From contig VZSR01003806.1 in assembly GCA_013398615.1 (NCBI GenBank), positions 1,131,393 through 1,195,392 of the forward strand: a stretch of DNA of 64,000 nt, written 5' to 3'. Shown here in pieces: positions 36,178 through 48,436 of the stretch. Position 1 is the stretch's first letter. Each line of letters opens with the position of its first letter. The translations under genes and the position numbers were made by a program. The notes beneath the pieces were generated by a model. It made no database searches and had not been told where the DNA came from. It was given only the letters and a program-made list of their open reading frames with translations. The stretch is from Brachypodius melanocephalos (lineage: Eukaryota; Chordata; Aves; Passeriformes; Pycnonotidae).

Positions 36178-37879
36178 ATGTCTCTAAGTATTTCAATATA
36201 AGTCGACATATATAGGGGTTATATAAGTTTATGAAAGAATGTTTCCATGGGGTCAGATTATTGCAAGAAGCTAACACTGGAGTATCTCAAGGTTGTTTCT
36301 AATACTTGACTGTCGTTATTATTATTTTATTTGAAGTTAGAGCTGCATTTTCAATGAAATAGTTATTCTGCTTGACCTTTATAGCTTTAAAGCTTGGGGG
36401 TTTTTTCATCAATTCATCTACATTAGTGAACTTCAAGATTTAAAAAAAAAAAATATGGTCCTAATGCAATGTAAATGAAACAAAACATGAGCTAGAGAAA
36501 TTACAACCTAACCAACCACACAAAACCCCCTAAAAGCCTAGAAAGACATGATCTTCAAAAATAAGCCTGTACAACAATAAGACCAAGTGAAAGATCTTTA
36601 TAATATATAACAGGTAACACAGAATTGCACTAGCATAGTTTAAAAGTAATTATTTTCTATGTTAATTTCGTAATACAAGCCGTTGTATTTGGAAAGCATT
36701 GAAATAATTTGTATTACAGTTTTTTCATCATAAAATAGACTTTTTGTAGTACTGTAGCTTATCTTTGTCTCTCTTGCAGAATAAATATGTTACTTTTGAA
36801 TACATAAGTAACTAAAATGGAAATTTATAACATCAGATATAGAACATTTTAGTCTGCCATGGGGAGCATTTCCTTAAGTCATATGAGTGTAGTTCTTTAA
36901 AGGACTTATTGTAATTAAATTAAATTTTTAAAAATGTAGCTTTAGGAAGTGAACTAAGAAAAAATTGCATGATGAACAATGGCAACATTCGGTAAAAGTT
37001 CTAAATATGAGGCATGATAAGAATTTCAGTGGATACGTAGAGGTATGAGATAGCCAAACATCATTCAAATAATCTTAGCAATAAACTTTACTTTTCTCTA
37101 TTTTAGACTTTGTATGGGTGTGTATAAAATTGTATTTTGTTGAGTTCATTACCTCAAATGGAGAGATCACACATGGTATAATGAGGAAGCTGAGAATCAT
37201 GGTCATTGGGAAGGAAGTCCATGGTTTGGTGAGCAGGTAAATGCTGTTCACACAAACAGCAGCACAGGCATAACAGCCTTGTTTCCACCTTCCTGTTTTA
37301 CATGCTGCAGCATTCTGAGCATTGCTTACTGCCACAGTCCCCTGGGTACCACGGGCTTCCCTCACCTGAATGCTCAAACTACTTATTATTTTTTTACTTA
37401 TATTTCAATTAACTTTAATCAGCAAGCAGTAACCAGGGTGCTCATTTGATCACTGAACACTTGATTACATCTAGCTACATTTTCATGCTGGATTTTGAAT
37501 TCTGTAATAATTTTCCCAAAAGTTTTTATCTGACTCTTCTTTTAGTGTGGAGACTGAAGCAGTTATGACTGAACCAAAGAAAGGAAGAATAATTTCTTTT
37601 GGCTTTGAAAGTTCCTAGAGCTTTTTCAGTTCTTAAGAATTATGCCGTCTGCTATAAAGACTTTGAATAAATTGTAACAGTATTAGATACTGTTAATTTG
37701 AAAGATTTAAGTCACCTTAATGGTGCTTTTTTTCTGAGTGGTTATAGACTGATACATACGGAAGAGCTTACAGTGCCACATTCATATTTATTTCTGTGCC
37801 CTCTTTTTGATGTATAAGGCTTCTTCTATTCTTAGAAGAGGACTATACTCTGGAGGTTAATTTAGCATAATTTAAGTTC
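36178..37879. other. AT-rich unique sequence; weak exon-like patch at 37150-37360
   Basis: No gene recognised with confidence. On the minus strand, 37075-37377 is open for 100 codons, includes a hydrophobic stretch ('MTMILSFLIIPCVIS') and ends at a good donor-like sequence (TTTGAG|GTAATG at 37153/37152). A, A/C-rich and T tracts are minor (36438-36450, 36506-36531). Confidence 0.4.
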
Positions 37880-37932
37880 TAGAATCACATAGACTATTAA
37901 GGTCCATTCACTGTAATTTTTCACTTCTTAAG
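37880..37932 (-). mobile_element. possible degenerate CR1 3' tip, antisense
   Basis: 'agaatcacatagactattaaggtcc' resembles the reversed start of a CR1 tail and UTR (agaatcatagaat...aaggt...cc). It is very short and diverged and could be chance. Confidence 0.28.
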
Positions 37933-38184
37933 TGACATGGCTTGCTTCTGATTGCCTTCAGGATGATGTAAATCAAGATAACACCACCAAGAGGCTTGGA
38001 CTTGGTAACTTTTTTTCATAGTTTTTTTGATACATATGACTGCCATAGGACAGGGCTGTTACTAAAACAATACTTTTTCTGTGAGTTTCCTAGCTAGATA
38101 GTGACAGTATTATTGGAATTTGTTAGATTTTTTTCTCCAAAATTGTGCATTTGTACCTGAATTGAATACCTGTACTAAACATAG
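37933..38184. other. AT-rich unique sequence
   Basis: Nothing recognised. Confidence 0.6.
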
Positions 38185-38265
38185 GTTTGTGGTTTTTTGG
38201 TTTTGGGGTTTTTTTTTTGTTTGTTTGTTTGTTTGTTTTTTGTTTTTGTTTTTGTTTTTTTTTTT
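38185..38265. repeat. (TTTG)n and T-rich microsatellite
   Basis: TTTG units repeat about five times within longer T runs. Confidence 0.92.
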
Positions 38266-38865
38266 CCTATCATATTTTCTCAAGCAATTTCTTTAACAAG
38301 CTAGGTACAAACCTGCATGAATGAAAACAGAGTTGAGAACAGGATCTGACCTAGTCACTTCAAATAAAATGCACTTGAGAGCTCTTAAAACTTGATCAAT
38401 TAAGCTATTTATTTTCTGTTCTAAAAAATACAAAGTATGTAGTAACCTCATGATAAATGCAGCAATCACTCTGCAAAGTATATGGGCAATTCTTCAAAAG
38501 TAATATAATTACAGCTCCCAAAAAGGTTTCAAAAAATCTTTACAATAGTAAAAGTAATGATTATTCAGTCAGAGTAAACTAAAGATGTGACAGTGTAGTG
38601 GTAAGATGTCTTTTGCAACACTCAGACACACCAGCCTTCACCATGTGATTCTTGCTAATTCTAGTTCAAATCCTTTAATCTTCAACCCAGACAGATTTTG
38701 GTCTACTGAGAAGACATTCACAAAGGTCATAGGGCTCTTAGGTCTTTGGTGTGCACAGTATCTGTATGGTATTTGGATAAGTACTTTTTTCCAAGGATTT
38801 ATGTCAAGATAAAGAATGAGTATGCCCAACTCACCCAGATGCAGTAATCTGACCTTAAGACAGAA
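38266..38865. other. AT-rich unique sequence
   Basis: Nothing recognised. Open frames at 38606-38910 lie on both strands and partly in the LTR that follows. Confidence 0.6.
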
Positions 38866-39319
38866 TGTCCTGATTCTGTCCAGAACAGAGTTAATTTTTG
38901 CAGTAGCCATGAGGAAGCAAGAGCCTGGAGCCCTGTGGAGATGCGTAGGATGTTATTCTCTATCACCTCACACCAGTTGCAGGAGTGGATATAAAGAACT
39001 GTCTGGCTTCTGAGAAGGAAGACATGGTTCTCCAGTGGAGCAGAGTGGCACTGTGGGAAACCTGACCACTATGGTTCATTGTTGTCTGGGGTTTATGATG
39101 AACATTTTTTCATGTGAATAACCCTCTTTTTTATACTTTTGCCATAATACTGTTGCTGTTACTGTTTATTTTCTTATCTCATTGCTGTTTCCAGTAAATT
39201 GTTCTTATTTCAAGCCATGATCTCTGTCTTCTCTGCCTCCCTCTCAGTGGGTGGTGAGAGGTTCATGGGTTTTTTAGTGGGAGTACTAAAGTGGGGAATA
39301 CCATTCCTAAACCACAACA
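38866..39319 (+). mobile_element. solo LTR, second ERVL-like bird family
   Basis: Begins TGTCCTGATTCTGTCC and ends AAACCACAACA, the TG...CA form. It shares the 'agagttaattttt' block near its start with the 8631 family but differs downstream. Its 3' half ('gaataaccctcttttttata', 'ctgttgctgttactgtttat', 'tttccagtaaattgttctta', then 'agccatgatctctgtcttct') follows a bird LTR that I recognise. No target duplication can be seen (CAGAA before, CTGTA after) and no internal viral sequence adjoins it with certainty. Confidence 0.8.
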
Positions 39320-39640
39320 CTGTAGATGACTCATCAGGTCAGATCTGGATAACGTGAGTGTGTTGAGCATCTCTAGGTACTGGGAAGAGTGTGTATACTT
39401 TCTGTCTTCACTTCTGTGGGCACCTCTCTAATTAGCAGGGAACTGGCAAAGTTGGACCACTTTACAAGGAACAGCCAAGCCAAATCTCAAGAAATAGCAC
39501 TACTGGAGACCTGACCTGCAATCTGTGGAGGAGGGTTATATAGGAGTTGCTGGTTCATCTAGCCAGCTTGAGAACAATAAAGGATTTTTCTTGTCCTTTT
39601 CATTAAATAAACCTAGGAACATAAATCCATGGAAAGAAAG
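39320..39640 (+). promoter_or_regulatory. TATA box plus polyA signal block, LTR-like
   Basis: A TATA-type sequence (TTATATA, 39536-39542) is followed about 45 bases later by AATAAA (39586-39591) and again by AAATAAA (about 39604-39610). This spacing is typical of the U3-R part of a retroviral LTR. I do not recognise the family and cannot find matching borders or a target duplication. It could also be a chance arrangement in AT-rich DNA. Confidence 0.28.
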
Positions 39641-42600
39641 CAGGACTAATTACTCACCTGTATGACAGTCGAGTGTGATGTACAGAAAACCTAAATAATT
39701 ATTTTATAGAGGCTTGTGGTTTTTTGAGATGTTTAGCAGTATGGGGTAGCTATTATGCTGTGGAGCGTTCAAGCTGAAGTGTTATGTAGACGTGACCTGT
39801 GACTCAATCTACAACCCAGGCCCTAACATTTGTCAGTGGCAACTGGGGTAGTCCAAGTTGTAGGGGTACTCTCTAGTAAGGCTGCAAGAGACAGTGTGGA
39901 AACATCTAGTTGTTCTGGTTTTAAGCAGCCAAATTGCAGATTTTCTCCACTCTTTCAAGGAGATGAAATTAATTTCTCTGAGAGAATCAGTACATGGCCT
40001 GTATGGCCTGTATACCATATGGGTCCCACCCAGCATCCCTGTGTCCATGTAGTTAACTATGTCACAGTAAATATTGCTCAATGGAATCAGAATGACATCT
40101 CATATCCAAACACTTCCTAGTGTAGGAAAATTACTGCATGAAACTTTAATGGGCATATTTTGCCTTTTTCACTGTTATTTTTACATACAAAATTCTCATG
40201 TATCTTTTCGAAGGTGAACAGTGAGGAGTAACAGTCTTTTGAGGTTTTAGTGAAGATTTTTTTCCTACGAATAGTAATCCTTTTTCTACCCAGCCATATA
40301 AAGGGCAAGATTGTGGAAAAGGGTATCATATAGATGAAAATCAGACAATAGTCTGCTCATAAATTTGTAATTCTTGCAATAAGGTTGCCATTCTTTTTCT
40401 GTCATGAACAATGTGAAAACATATGTGAGTCCCTCAAAAATAGTATGATTAGTATTAGGAGAATTTTCTGAACCAGTCATACGTTTCCAGTAGGCAATAA
40501 TGATTCCATAATTTGAGTTTAAAAGATCCAAAACATTTAAATTAAGGCAAAAAAAAAGAAAAGAGAGAAAAAGAAAAAAAGATAAGTGGATGACATTTGG
40601 GTATTCTTCCCATTGCTGAAGAATCCAAAGCATACTTTAAGTGATGCTTGTATACTTTAACAAGCATTGTAGACTCATGAAATTAATTTCACAATATGTC
40701 TAATGGCAGTTGATGATTTCAAGAGGCTTCATAAATAGTTCTGTAGAATGCAGGCTTTAAAAAGATCTGTTAACCCCTGTCAAATGATCTGGAAAGGTAA
40801 AGCGTATCAATCTTAAATGTACTGAAAATCTCATATCTTTTTTCAGTGAGTTCAATTTTAGTTTGGATCAGGAGTGTACTTCTGAGGAGAGTCTTCCTAT
40901 TGTCCAAAAGTGCAGAGCTTTGCTTTTTGAAGCAGTCTTAAAGCATGCAAATTATTTTCAGGTGCTAATCAGAATAAACTGCTGTTCAATTGTTCCTAAG
41001 TATTTCTTCCACCAAACTAGGAGAGACTTAGTCTTGAGTAAATCTCTGCAAAATCTTAGAGTGGTAATGAAATGGTTTTCTCAGGTCTGTGAAGAACTCT
41101 CTTTCCAAGACACCAGGAGCATGTCGTGTCATCGTTCTCCTCCCCTTGCTCCCTCATTGCATACACAGACCTTACAAACAGACTTAACTGATACAATGTA
41201 GTTATAAAATAACTCTTGTAGGTTTCTGCTTTTCTTCTTTCATAAACCTGTCCTATTTGCAATGTCTTTGTATAAGGAGTGCAAAATAATCCAACACATT
41301 GGTACTGCCATAGTGCTTAAGCTGATGAATCTGTTGATAAATAAATTTCAAGGCAATATATTTAACTATTTCTGCCACTTTATTAAGCACACATTTCTAG
41401 AGGGTCTCGCTTTAAATCTCTGTTGGACTGCTTTTCAAATATCATATTCTATTTAAATAATAACTGTATTAAAGTGTGATATTTAATGATTGTCTTCCAT
41501 TCAAACCAGATTTTATTCTAATTTCTGTGAAGTTACAGTCTTTTAACTATACCTAGAATTAGTCCTTTAAATTTTTGTTTCATCACTATATTTTAAAAAA
41601 ATCCGATCTTACTGAGTTAATCGAATTTTCTCTCGATTTTTCTTTAGTAGACTCATCACTAGGCATGATATCTTTCTTCTATTTTTGATGACATTGATGA
41701 AGTGACTGCATTCCCTTTTGTGATAATAGAATGAAACATAACTTCTAAGTAAAAGCTAAACAAATCTAGCAGAAAATCATATTTGGAATTGAATATCTAT
41801 TTGCCATTAACTTTAAGTGTTCATGCATTAGACATTTATGTATTTGTATGAATAATTACAAGCATGTATAATATAGATGAACTCAAAAATAAGATGATCA
41901 GGAAGCAGTACTAGAAATATGTGTGTTGTGTAAAAGGGACAAGTTATCATCTTACTTCCTCAAGGATTGTGCTTCAAATGATGGTGCCTTTAGAATGAAC
42001 TTGAGAAGTGACACACATTTTTGCCTTCACAAACACAGAAATGAAAACCCAAACATTGCTGAAACTTAAGAGCCATGTGTTTTGGTTCACAGCTCGAATC
42101 ATAAGCTGCTTTTAAAGATTGGTGGGATGCATTCATTCCCAAGCATATTGCAGAATGACCTGTTCTGCACAGAGACTTGTCAACTGGTGGTGGTTATGCA
42201 TATTAGATTAAAGCAATCTGAGGAAAGGAAAAAGAGTACCTATGGTTCTGCCTTCTTTATTGCCTTTGTTTGCAACTTGATCTGCCAAGCACCATCTGAC
42301 CTTTATTTTGCTACAACTATTTAATTCAACAGGCATGTCTTCCTTTCTTTTTGTTAGAATAATGTGATCCTTTCAAATTATTTTTCAAAACAATTAAAAC
42401 TGTTTTTGAAATACTGATTTTTATTAAAAGTATGAATTATACTGTGTGTTGAAGATGAGCTGTGATACAAGCGAGTGAACATACAGCGTGTGATAGAAGC
42501 CAAGCTAGAAAGGAAAATCAGATGCTGAAAAAGAATCTGATTATTAGGTCTTTCAGAGATTCAGACTTGTAACATATAAGGCAGATGAACATTCCTATAT

Positions 42601-42916
42601 GTGCATATGTTTCGATTCTGAATCCTCTTGGGATACCTAAGACAAGGAAAACCAAAGTTCATACTTCTTGATGGCCTTAAGCTTTCTTTTTCTGCCTGAA
42701 AAATGAATTGCTTATTGCTTTATTAATTGTGATAAACATGAATTTTAAAAGGATTTTGTCTTTTCTTAGTTATCAGTTAAGTAAATAGCATTAGACATAT
42801 TTTCTTTTGGAAATCAGGTTCAGAGAGATTCTCTCAGTTTGTGTCCATACAGTACATATTTTATGACCTTTCATATTTCACACTGAGATAAAAGTATTAC
42901 TGACTTCTTTGGGGTG
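39641..42916. other. AT-rich unique sequence
   Basis: No gene recognised. A 9-bp direct duplication (ATGGCCTGT twice, about 39994-40011) and an A-rich patch (about 40550-40580) are present. Frames of up to 115 codons (40286-40633, minus) have no known domain. Confidence 0.6.
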
Positions 42917-42943
42917 TTTTTTTTGTTTTTTTTTTTTTTTTTT
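42917..42943. repeat. poly-T tract
   Basis: T runs interrupted once by G, about 27 bases. Confidence 0.9.
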
Positions 42944-43097
42944 CTTCTATGGTTATTTGCTATAAGCCATCTCTGTGAGCAGTTCCAAAGGCCCTATAGG
43001 ATGTTTAATAGTCTATGGCACATATCATGAAGTACAAATGACTGCATATATCAAGACACTGCAACTAGTACTTATTTTAATGTGAAATCTATATGAA
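42944..43097. other. AT-rich unique sequence
   Basis: Nothing recognised. Confidence 0.6.
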
Positions 43098-43135
43098 ACT
43101 GAGCCAATTATGCTGTATGATATAATTGGCTCAGT
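43098..43135. repeat. perfect 14-bp inverted repeat, 10-nt loop
   Basis: ACTGAGCCAATTAT (43098-43111) and its exact reverse complement ATAATTGGCTCAGT (43122-43135) flank a 10-nt loop. The arms contain CCAAT in opposite orientations, so it could fold as a cruciform or RNA hairpin, or bind a CCAAT factor twice. No mobile element explains it. Confidence 0.9.
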
Positions 43136-46100
43136 ACATCCTATTCTTGTAAAAGCATTCTTTCTATAATTAAAGTAAGAGCTGAATCCTACTGGGTGAT
43201 TATTTCCTCTGTGATTAGAATATATTTTGAATCCTATTATAGATACAGTCCTCCAGATCCTTTGACTGGGTTGTGAGTTGAATGATATGCAGAGTTTTTC
43301 TTAAAGCCTTCACTTTATGAATCAAACAGGTAGGGTAGAGTCTTACTAGTTAATTTTAAAGCAGGAAAATATCATTCCTCATATATGCTAGGAAAAAAAA
43401 AGCTTAATTGCTGAAAAATAAGATTTGAAAAACCACATTAGTGAAATAAATAACAATTCTTAATTAATTCTCTCATTTTGGAGATATTTTTACAGTTTGA
43501 AGATTAAATAATCTTTGTGATACTAAGCCCCATATTTGACTAGTGAGCCTTAAATCTCCAGCAAGATTAAACAGTAGATGAAATCTCAACTATCTTCAGA
43601 AAACAAAACCCACTGAGAAGTATATTGATGTTCAGCTAACTTTATACACCATTGATCTGTTTTCATTTGCAAACAGAATGTATATTAATATTCATTACTA
43701 AAGCATATGTTTTTTATGCTACTGTAAACCTAATAGATTTTAATCTAGATTTGAATTTTACTCAAGGGCAACACTCATCCTCATTTGATAACATAAAAAC
43801 TATGTCAAATACTGTTAAGTGAAATATTATAGGACTGAGAATGTGAATCTGCAGTATTTTTCAATTATACTCTTAAATAAATAAAGTATTTAACAAGTTA
43901 TGTAAGACATAGCACTAGTCAGTTCCTCCATTAGAAATCTGACAAGTCTCTTCAGTCACGTTTGATAGTCAGTGTTCTACTTTTAAGTACTTTCAAGTAA
44001 ACTACTTTTAATTAAACTGAAATTACATAAAAATTATTTTCACAAAAAAAAAAAAAGATCCTGTGTCTATTAAGTTCTTTTTCATACAACAGCTATTTTA
44101 TGAGTGGATTGAGCCACAGATTTTAAATGTCATTTTCTGTGAGAAATATTCAAATATTCATTAGAATATTTGTCATCACCTAAAATGCCACATAGCAATT
44201 GTTGTAGATCTCCATAAACAAAGTAGATTTCCATAGCTCAGAAAAGCTCATCTAATTTTGCTTTTTTAGTAACTATTTTGGCATACTATGTTAGACTGTG
44301 TATTTAGGAATTATTATGTAATTATCCAGTACCTACAATAGGTACTTTCCTGACAGGTACACCTGTTTTGTAAATAAATATTCTTTTTTTGGGAAAAGTT
44401 TAAATAGGTTCTGTCAATTCATTCACCTATTACTCTAGTTTTAAAATATGCAATAATTACTATATTGACGATAGCAGGTGCATTATTTCCTAGTTACATT
44501 TTTCTCTTTAAATAATTTAATGCATTTTTTATGTAGACCAATATAAGATATGAAATGACAGAAATTTCCAAGTAGATGCCTACTTTTGTTTATCTGGTCT
44601 TTGGGAAACTGTAGGTCCTTCTGGAGCAGGGGGTGGATGGAGCTAGAGCTTGAAGCAGAATTTGCAAAAGCAAAGGTCATACGGTTCCCCTCACAACTTG
44701 TCATCAACAGCCTGCACCTGGATGGAGATGTACAAATAAAGCTGCTCCCCTTGGCTTGCCCACTTACCTCCACCCTTTTTTACAGTCAAGCATATACACT
44801 GTCATATCCTCCTTTATGCTGGGAGAAAGAATAATCCTCAGCCTTCAATGTGAAACCATTTTTGTGGTGCAGGTACTGAGGAAATTGGGGTGTTAGTGTC
44901 ATAAGGAAAAGGGAAGGAGGAGCATAGTGTCACAGCACAGTAGCTCTTATTACTAGGGACGTGTAATAAAGATGACAAGTACTCTTTGTATTGTTTATTC
45001 CATAAATACCATAATTATTTTATCCTTGCACGGTGACATAATTTTCAATATTGTAACAGAGAACACTATGCACAATTGAACAACTGCTCAATCATCGTAA
45101 CATGTAAGCCTGTGTTTATGTTTTGATTGCTTCACTGGGATAATGTAAAGCTTTATTTAAACTTAAATAGAAGTAGTAAGACTATATGTATCAAAATGCA
45201 TGGCTCACAAAAATTGTCTGCATAATTCTTACATTTTGTAGACCACTGACACTTCAATAACAATTAGCAACTTGGCTCCTGTCTCAAAGTACTGCGACTG
45301 TCAATTAATAATTTTGGTAACTAATATTTATACATAACTTATAAATGGATAGCTCTGCAATCATTTGAATTTAAGAAAATGAATAGTATTTGAAAAACCA
45401 AAACTGTCCATTATCAAAAATTACTCAAATATGGAATTTTAATGCTAGCAGCAGTGTGTTCAAAATATGATATGAAATTGGTATTGTTTATGAGGATTTT
45501 TTGGTATTTGTATTTTCAATTTATCCAAAGATGTAGGTTGTCTAGGCATGACCAGCAGTCACAGGTAAAACTCTTTAAAAATTTCGTAAGAGGGTGTAAA
45601 AGGCTAGTCAATATGCCAGTAATACTGTATTAGTATCTCTGCTAACAGACTGTATGTAGATTGCTGGGTAGGCACCAAATATATTTGGTAAGTTTTGTAG
45701 TTTCAAGATGACAGAATGCATATTTAATGCATGAATAAAATTTCCAATTACCTTCTAAACCTTGTCTTCCTATTCTTATAATATTAAACATTATTTACTT
45801 GAACTCCCTTCAGTGGGACTTATTTACATGACTAGAATATGTTCATGTGGATGGAATCTGCAGAAGGGGCTTCTTCATGTACTGTGTAAACAAGTAAACT
45901 ATTACTCATTAGTAACATATATAGTATCTTGTTGCTTAGATGCTTATCTGATAGTTAGAAAAAATAGACATATGTTTGCTGTTTTGTACGGTTGGTATAT
46001 TAATATAACTTATTTATCGTATTCACAAAATATGGGGAATTTCTTTTGAAAAAGAATAGGAAATACAGTTTTTGAATGGTAGAGAGTGAAAAATTGTGGA

Positions 46101-46930
46101 TGACTCAAAAAGTAGTTGGCAACTCACACAAATACACATATTAATAAGTGCTTTGTAAATTCACATATTTAATGCAGCTAAATGAATCTGTGAAAGTTTA
46201 TCTTTCACAAGAATCAATAACAGCATAAGGAGTAATGCAGAAAGCAGAGTGCTGTCCTTATTTAGAGCTTGGCTTCTAGTACTTTAGCTTTGTCATGCTG
46301 CTGGAATGATATCCAGATATTACTCTTCTGGAAAGTAGTATTGAAAATTTCTCAGTATTGAATTGGAGCTAATCTTACTTAATTGATTGTGGTTATCTAT
46401 CTTTCTTGAGATTCAACAGAATGCAAGGGGAACATATGTGTCTTGTTTTAAATACTTGCATAAAAAATCTCATGTATTGAGATACACTCAATACATTGAA
46501 ATATTGTATTCATTGGATTCAACTGCACTGAATGTATATGAATAAGATTACTGCTATTGATTTATGGTGAATAGCAACTAGACCCAAGTAGTACTATATC
46601 ATTACTGTTTTAATGATTCATGTGGCCTCATTTATCTTTTGCACAGACATAACAAAATTATTCTGGTTTTGACTGAGAGTTTCAATCAGATAGATAGCAT
46701 TTTATATGTGTGATACTGCAGTTTTCTATGAAACAAACAATTTGTTTGAGATGTTAGATGATTTTCGCTTTGTTATGAATGTTTTTTCTGTACCATGCAG
46801 GATGTAGTATATAATAGTTTATAATTCTTTGGAAAAGTGAATATCAATGAGAATTCACTTCTGTAATGCTATAGCAAATGAAAGCGTAAAATATTTTGTG
46901 ATGAATTAAGAAGTAGTATAAATACTTTAA
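43136..46930. other. AT-rich unique sequence
   Basis: No gene recognised. Minor items: an A run (44045-44056), a 9-bp inverted repeat (CAAATATTC...GAATATTTG, 44151-44172) and a 10-bp inverted repeat (ATGTATTGAG...CTCAATACAT, 46472-46496). A GC-richer patch at 44585-44840 has overlapping frames without a recognised domain. The bases CTTTAA (46925-46930) are the left target duplication of the next element. Confidence 0.6.
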
Positions 46931-47266
46931 TGGCGCCCTTGGTTTGCTATGTTTTTACTTTGCCTTCATGTTTTTCAGTATGTCTTCTGATGTTTACAGA
47001 ACTTGGAGCTGAGTTCTCACACTTTTTATGTAAATAATGAGATGTTTACATTTTTCTCCTCTAGGAGGAGTTTCTTGAGTGATGGTGATGTTCACCAATG
47101 AGACTGAAAAGGTGGCGACACCTTGGACCAATCTTTGGTCCTTCTGTACAGTTGTATATGTTGCAGTCAGATTTTAAAATAAAGAGAACAAAGAACAGAA
47201 AACAGAGAACATCCCTGCTGACCTCAGACCTTGTCCTGCCTCGTCCTTTCGTGTCCTATTGTAACA
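46931..47266 (+). mobile_element. solo LTR with 6-bp target duplication (ERVK-like)
   Basis: The element starts TGGCGCCC and ends CTATTGTAACA. It is bordered by a perfect direct repeat CTTTAA at 46925-46930 and 47267-47272. Inside are a CCAAT sequence (ggaccaat, about 47124-47131), a TATA-like GTATAT (about 47154-47159) and AATAAA (47178-47183), followed by a U5-like segment ('acatccctgctgacctcaga', 'ttgtcctgcctcgtcc') of a type common in bird ERVK LTRs. The 6-bp duplication and short TATA-to-polyA spacing agree with ERVK class. No gag, pol or env sequence flanks it, so recombination between two LTRs probably removed the body. Confidence 0.75.
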
Positions 47267-48345
47267 CTTTAATGTTTTGCTTTGGGTTTTTTTGCCATGT
47301 GCTGTTTTGCCAAAGTAACACTTAATGACCATGCTAAAGCTGTATGATATATTAGCATACAAGGAGAACAGTGCTGTATATTACAATTCTAAAACAGTTT
47401 CCCTGCAATGAAATCTTCTTAAAGAAGGTAAGCTGAAGAAGAGATTAGATTTTAAGCAAGTTTTAGGTGTGGGTTGGCAGTTTCTCGTGAAGGATGTGCT
47501 TCCTGTCCTAGTCCAGGGGTTCAGAGAGCAGCAGAGTTACCCAGCTGTCTCACTGCTTTGTGGTTGTCCGGATGGATCTGCTCCCTTCACCCAGAAGTAC
47601 TGAGGTGTGTCTCTAGTCATAAAAGGCACAACCATTACCTGCCAAAGGGACAGTGTGTTTGCTGCTGTCCCTTCCCATTTTGCCGACAGATCAGATCTTG
47701 CAGTCAGAGCTCCCACTGAGTAGTGTCTGGGTTCTGTCTTCATGAACAGACGGAGACCACAGACATCAAGGAGGAGCAACTCAGGGCCTTTGCAAAATCA
47801 GCTTGCAGCTATAAAATCACATCCCCTTTTCTCAAGCCTTGCAAGCTGTGTTTAGCAAATTTTTATCTACTGAGAATGCTGTTCTTTAGAAAAAAAAATG
47901 CTGAAAATCACTGTGGATTTTTTCATTAAGTAGAAGTTTTATAGAAATCACATTATTACTCCTCTCAGTGGTCTGACTGATTTCTAAGCGAAACTTAAGA
48001 TGATTGTTTTGATGTAAAAATCCAGCATGGAGTTGCTCTTGATTACAAGAGATCCATCTCTTTTGCATGATTTCATGGCACATTCTTTCATGCCTTTTAC
48101 TTTGAAAGGAAAGGAAGCTGGTCAGTCAACTTTTTAGAGTGTGAAGAACCGATAACAATGTTAAATGTTTTGTTAAAGATTGACAGTGCGGATCATTGAA
48201 GCTTTCTTTAATTTAATGTTTAAGTTTAGAGTTTGAGTAAGGATGACTTGAAAAGAGGAAACAATGAATCCCAGAACTTTTCTATCTCATAATTCCTCAG
48301 AGTTATTACCTCAGAATGACACTGTATGAGAATATTAATATTAAC
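47267..48345. other. unique sequence, GC-richer at 47480-47800
   Basis: No gene recognised. The GC-richer part has overlapping plus and minus frames of about 80 codons, with no known domain and no clear splice frame. Confidence 0.5.
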
Positions 48346-48358
48346 CCACTAGGTGGAG
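48346..48358 (+). promoter_or_regulatory. weaker CTCF-type motif
   Basis: CCACTAGGTGGAG matches the CTCF core CCASYAGRKGGCR at all positions except one (A instead of C at position 12). It sits immediately upstream of a CR1 3' tip. Confidence 0.3.
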
Positions 48359-48436
48359 GAGGGGTAGGAACCACATGATTTTGAGGTCCCTTCCAACCCA
48401 AACCATTGTAGGATTATAGGATTGTAGGATTTTAAG
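48359..48436 (+). mobile_element. CR1 LINE 3' tip, sense strand
   Basis: 'gaggtcccttccaacccaaa' followed by 'ccattgtaggattataggat' and a repeated ATTGTAGG-type octamer tail up to about 48436. This is the terminal part of a CR1 3' UTR with its microsatellite-like tail, and the copy is extremely 5'-truncated. Confidence 0.85.

Noticed and set aside
46931..46938. TGGCGCCC, identical to the first bases of a tRNA-Lys primer binding site
   Set aside because: It lies at the left border of the LTR after the CTTTAA duplication, not after an LTR ending in CA, and no gag leader follows. The match is only eight bases.
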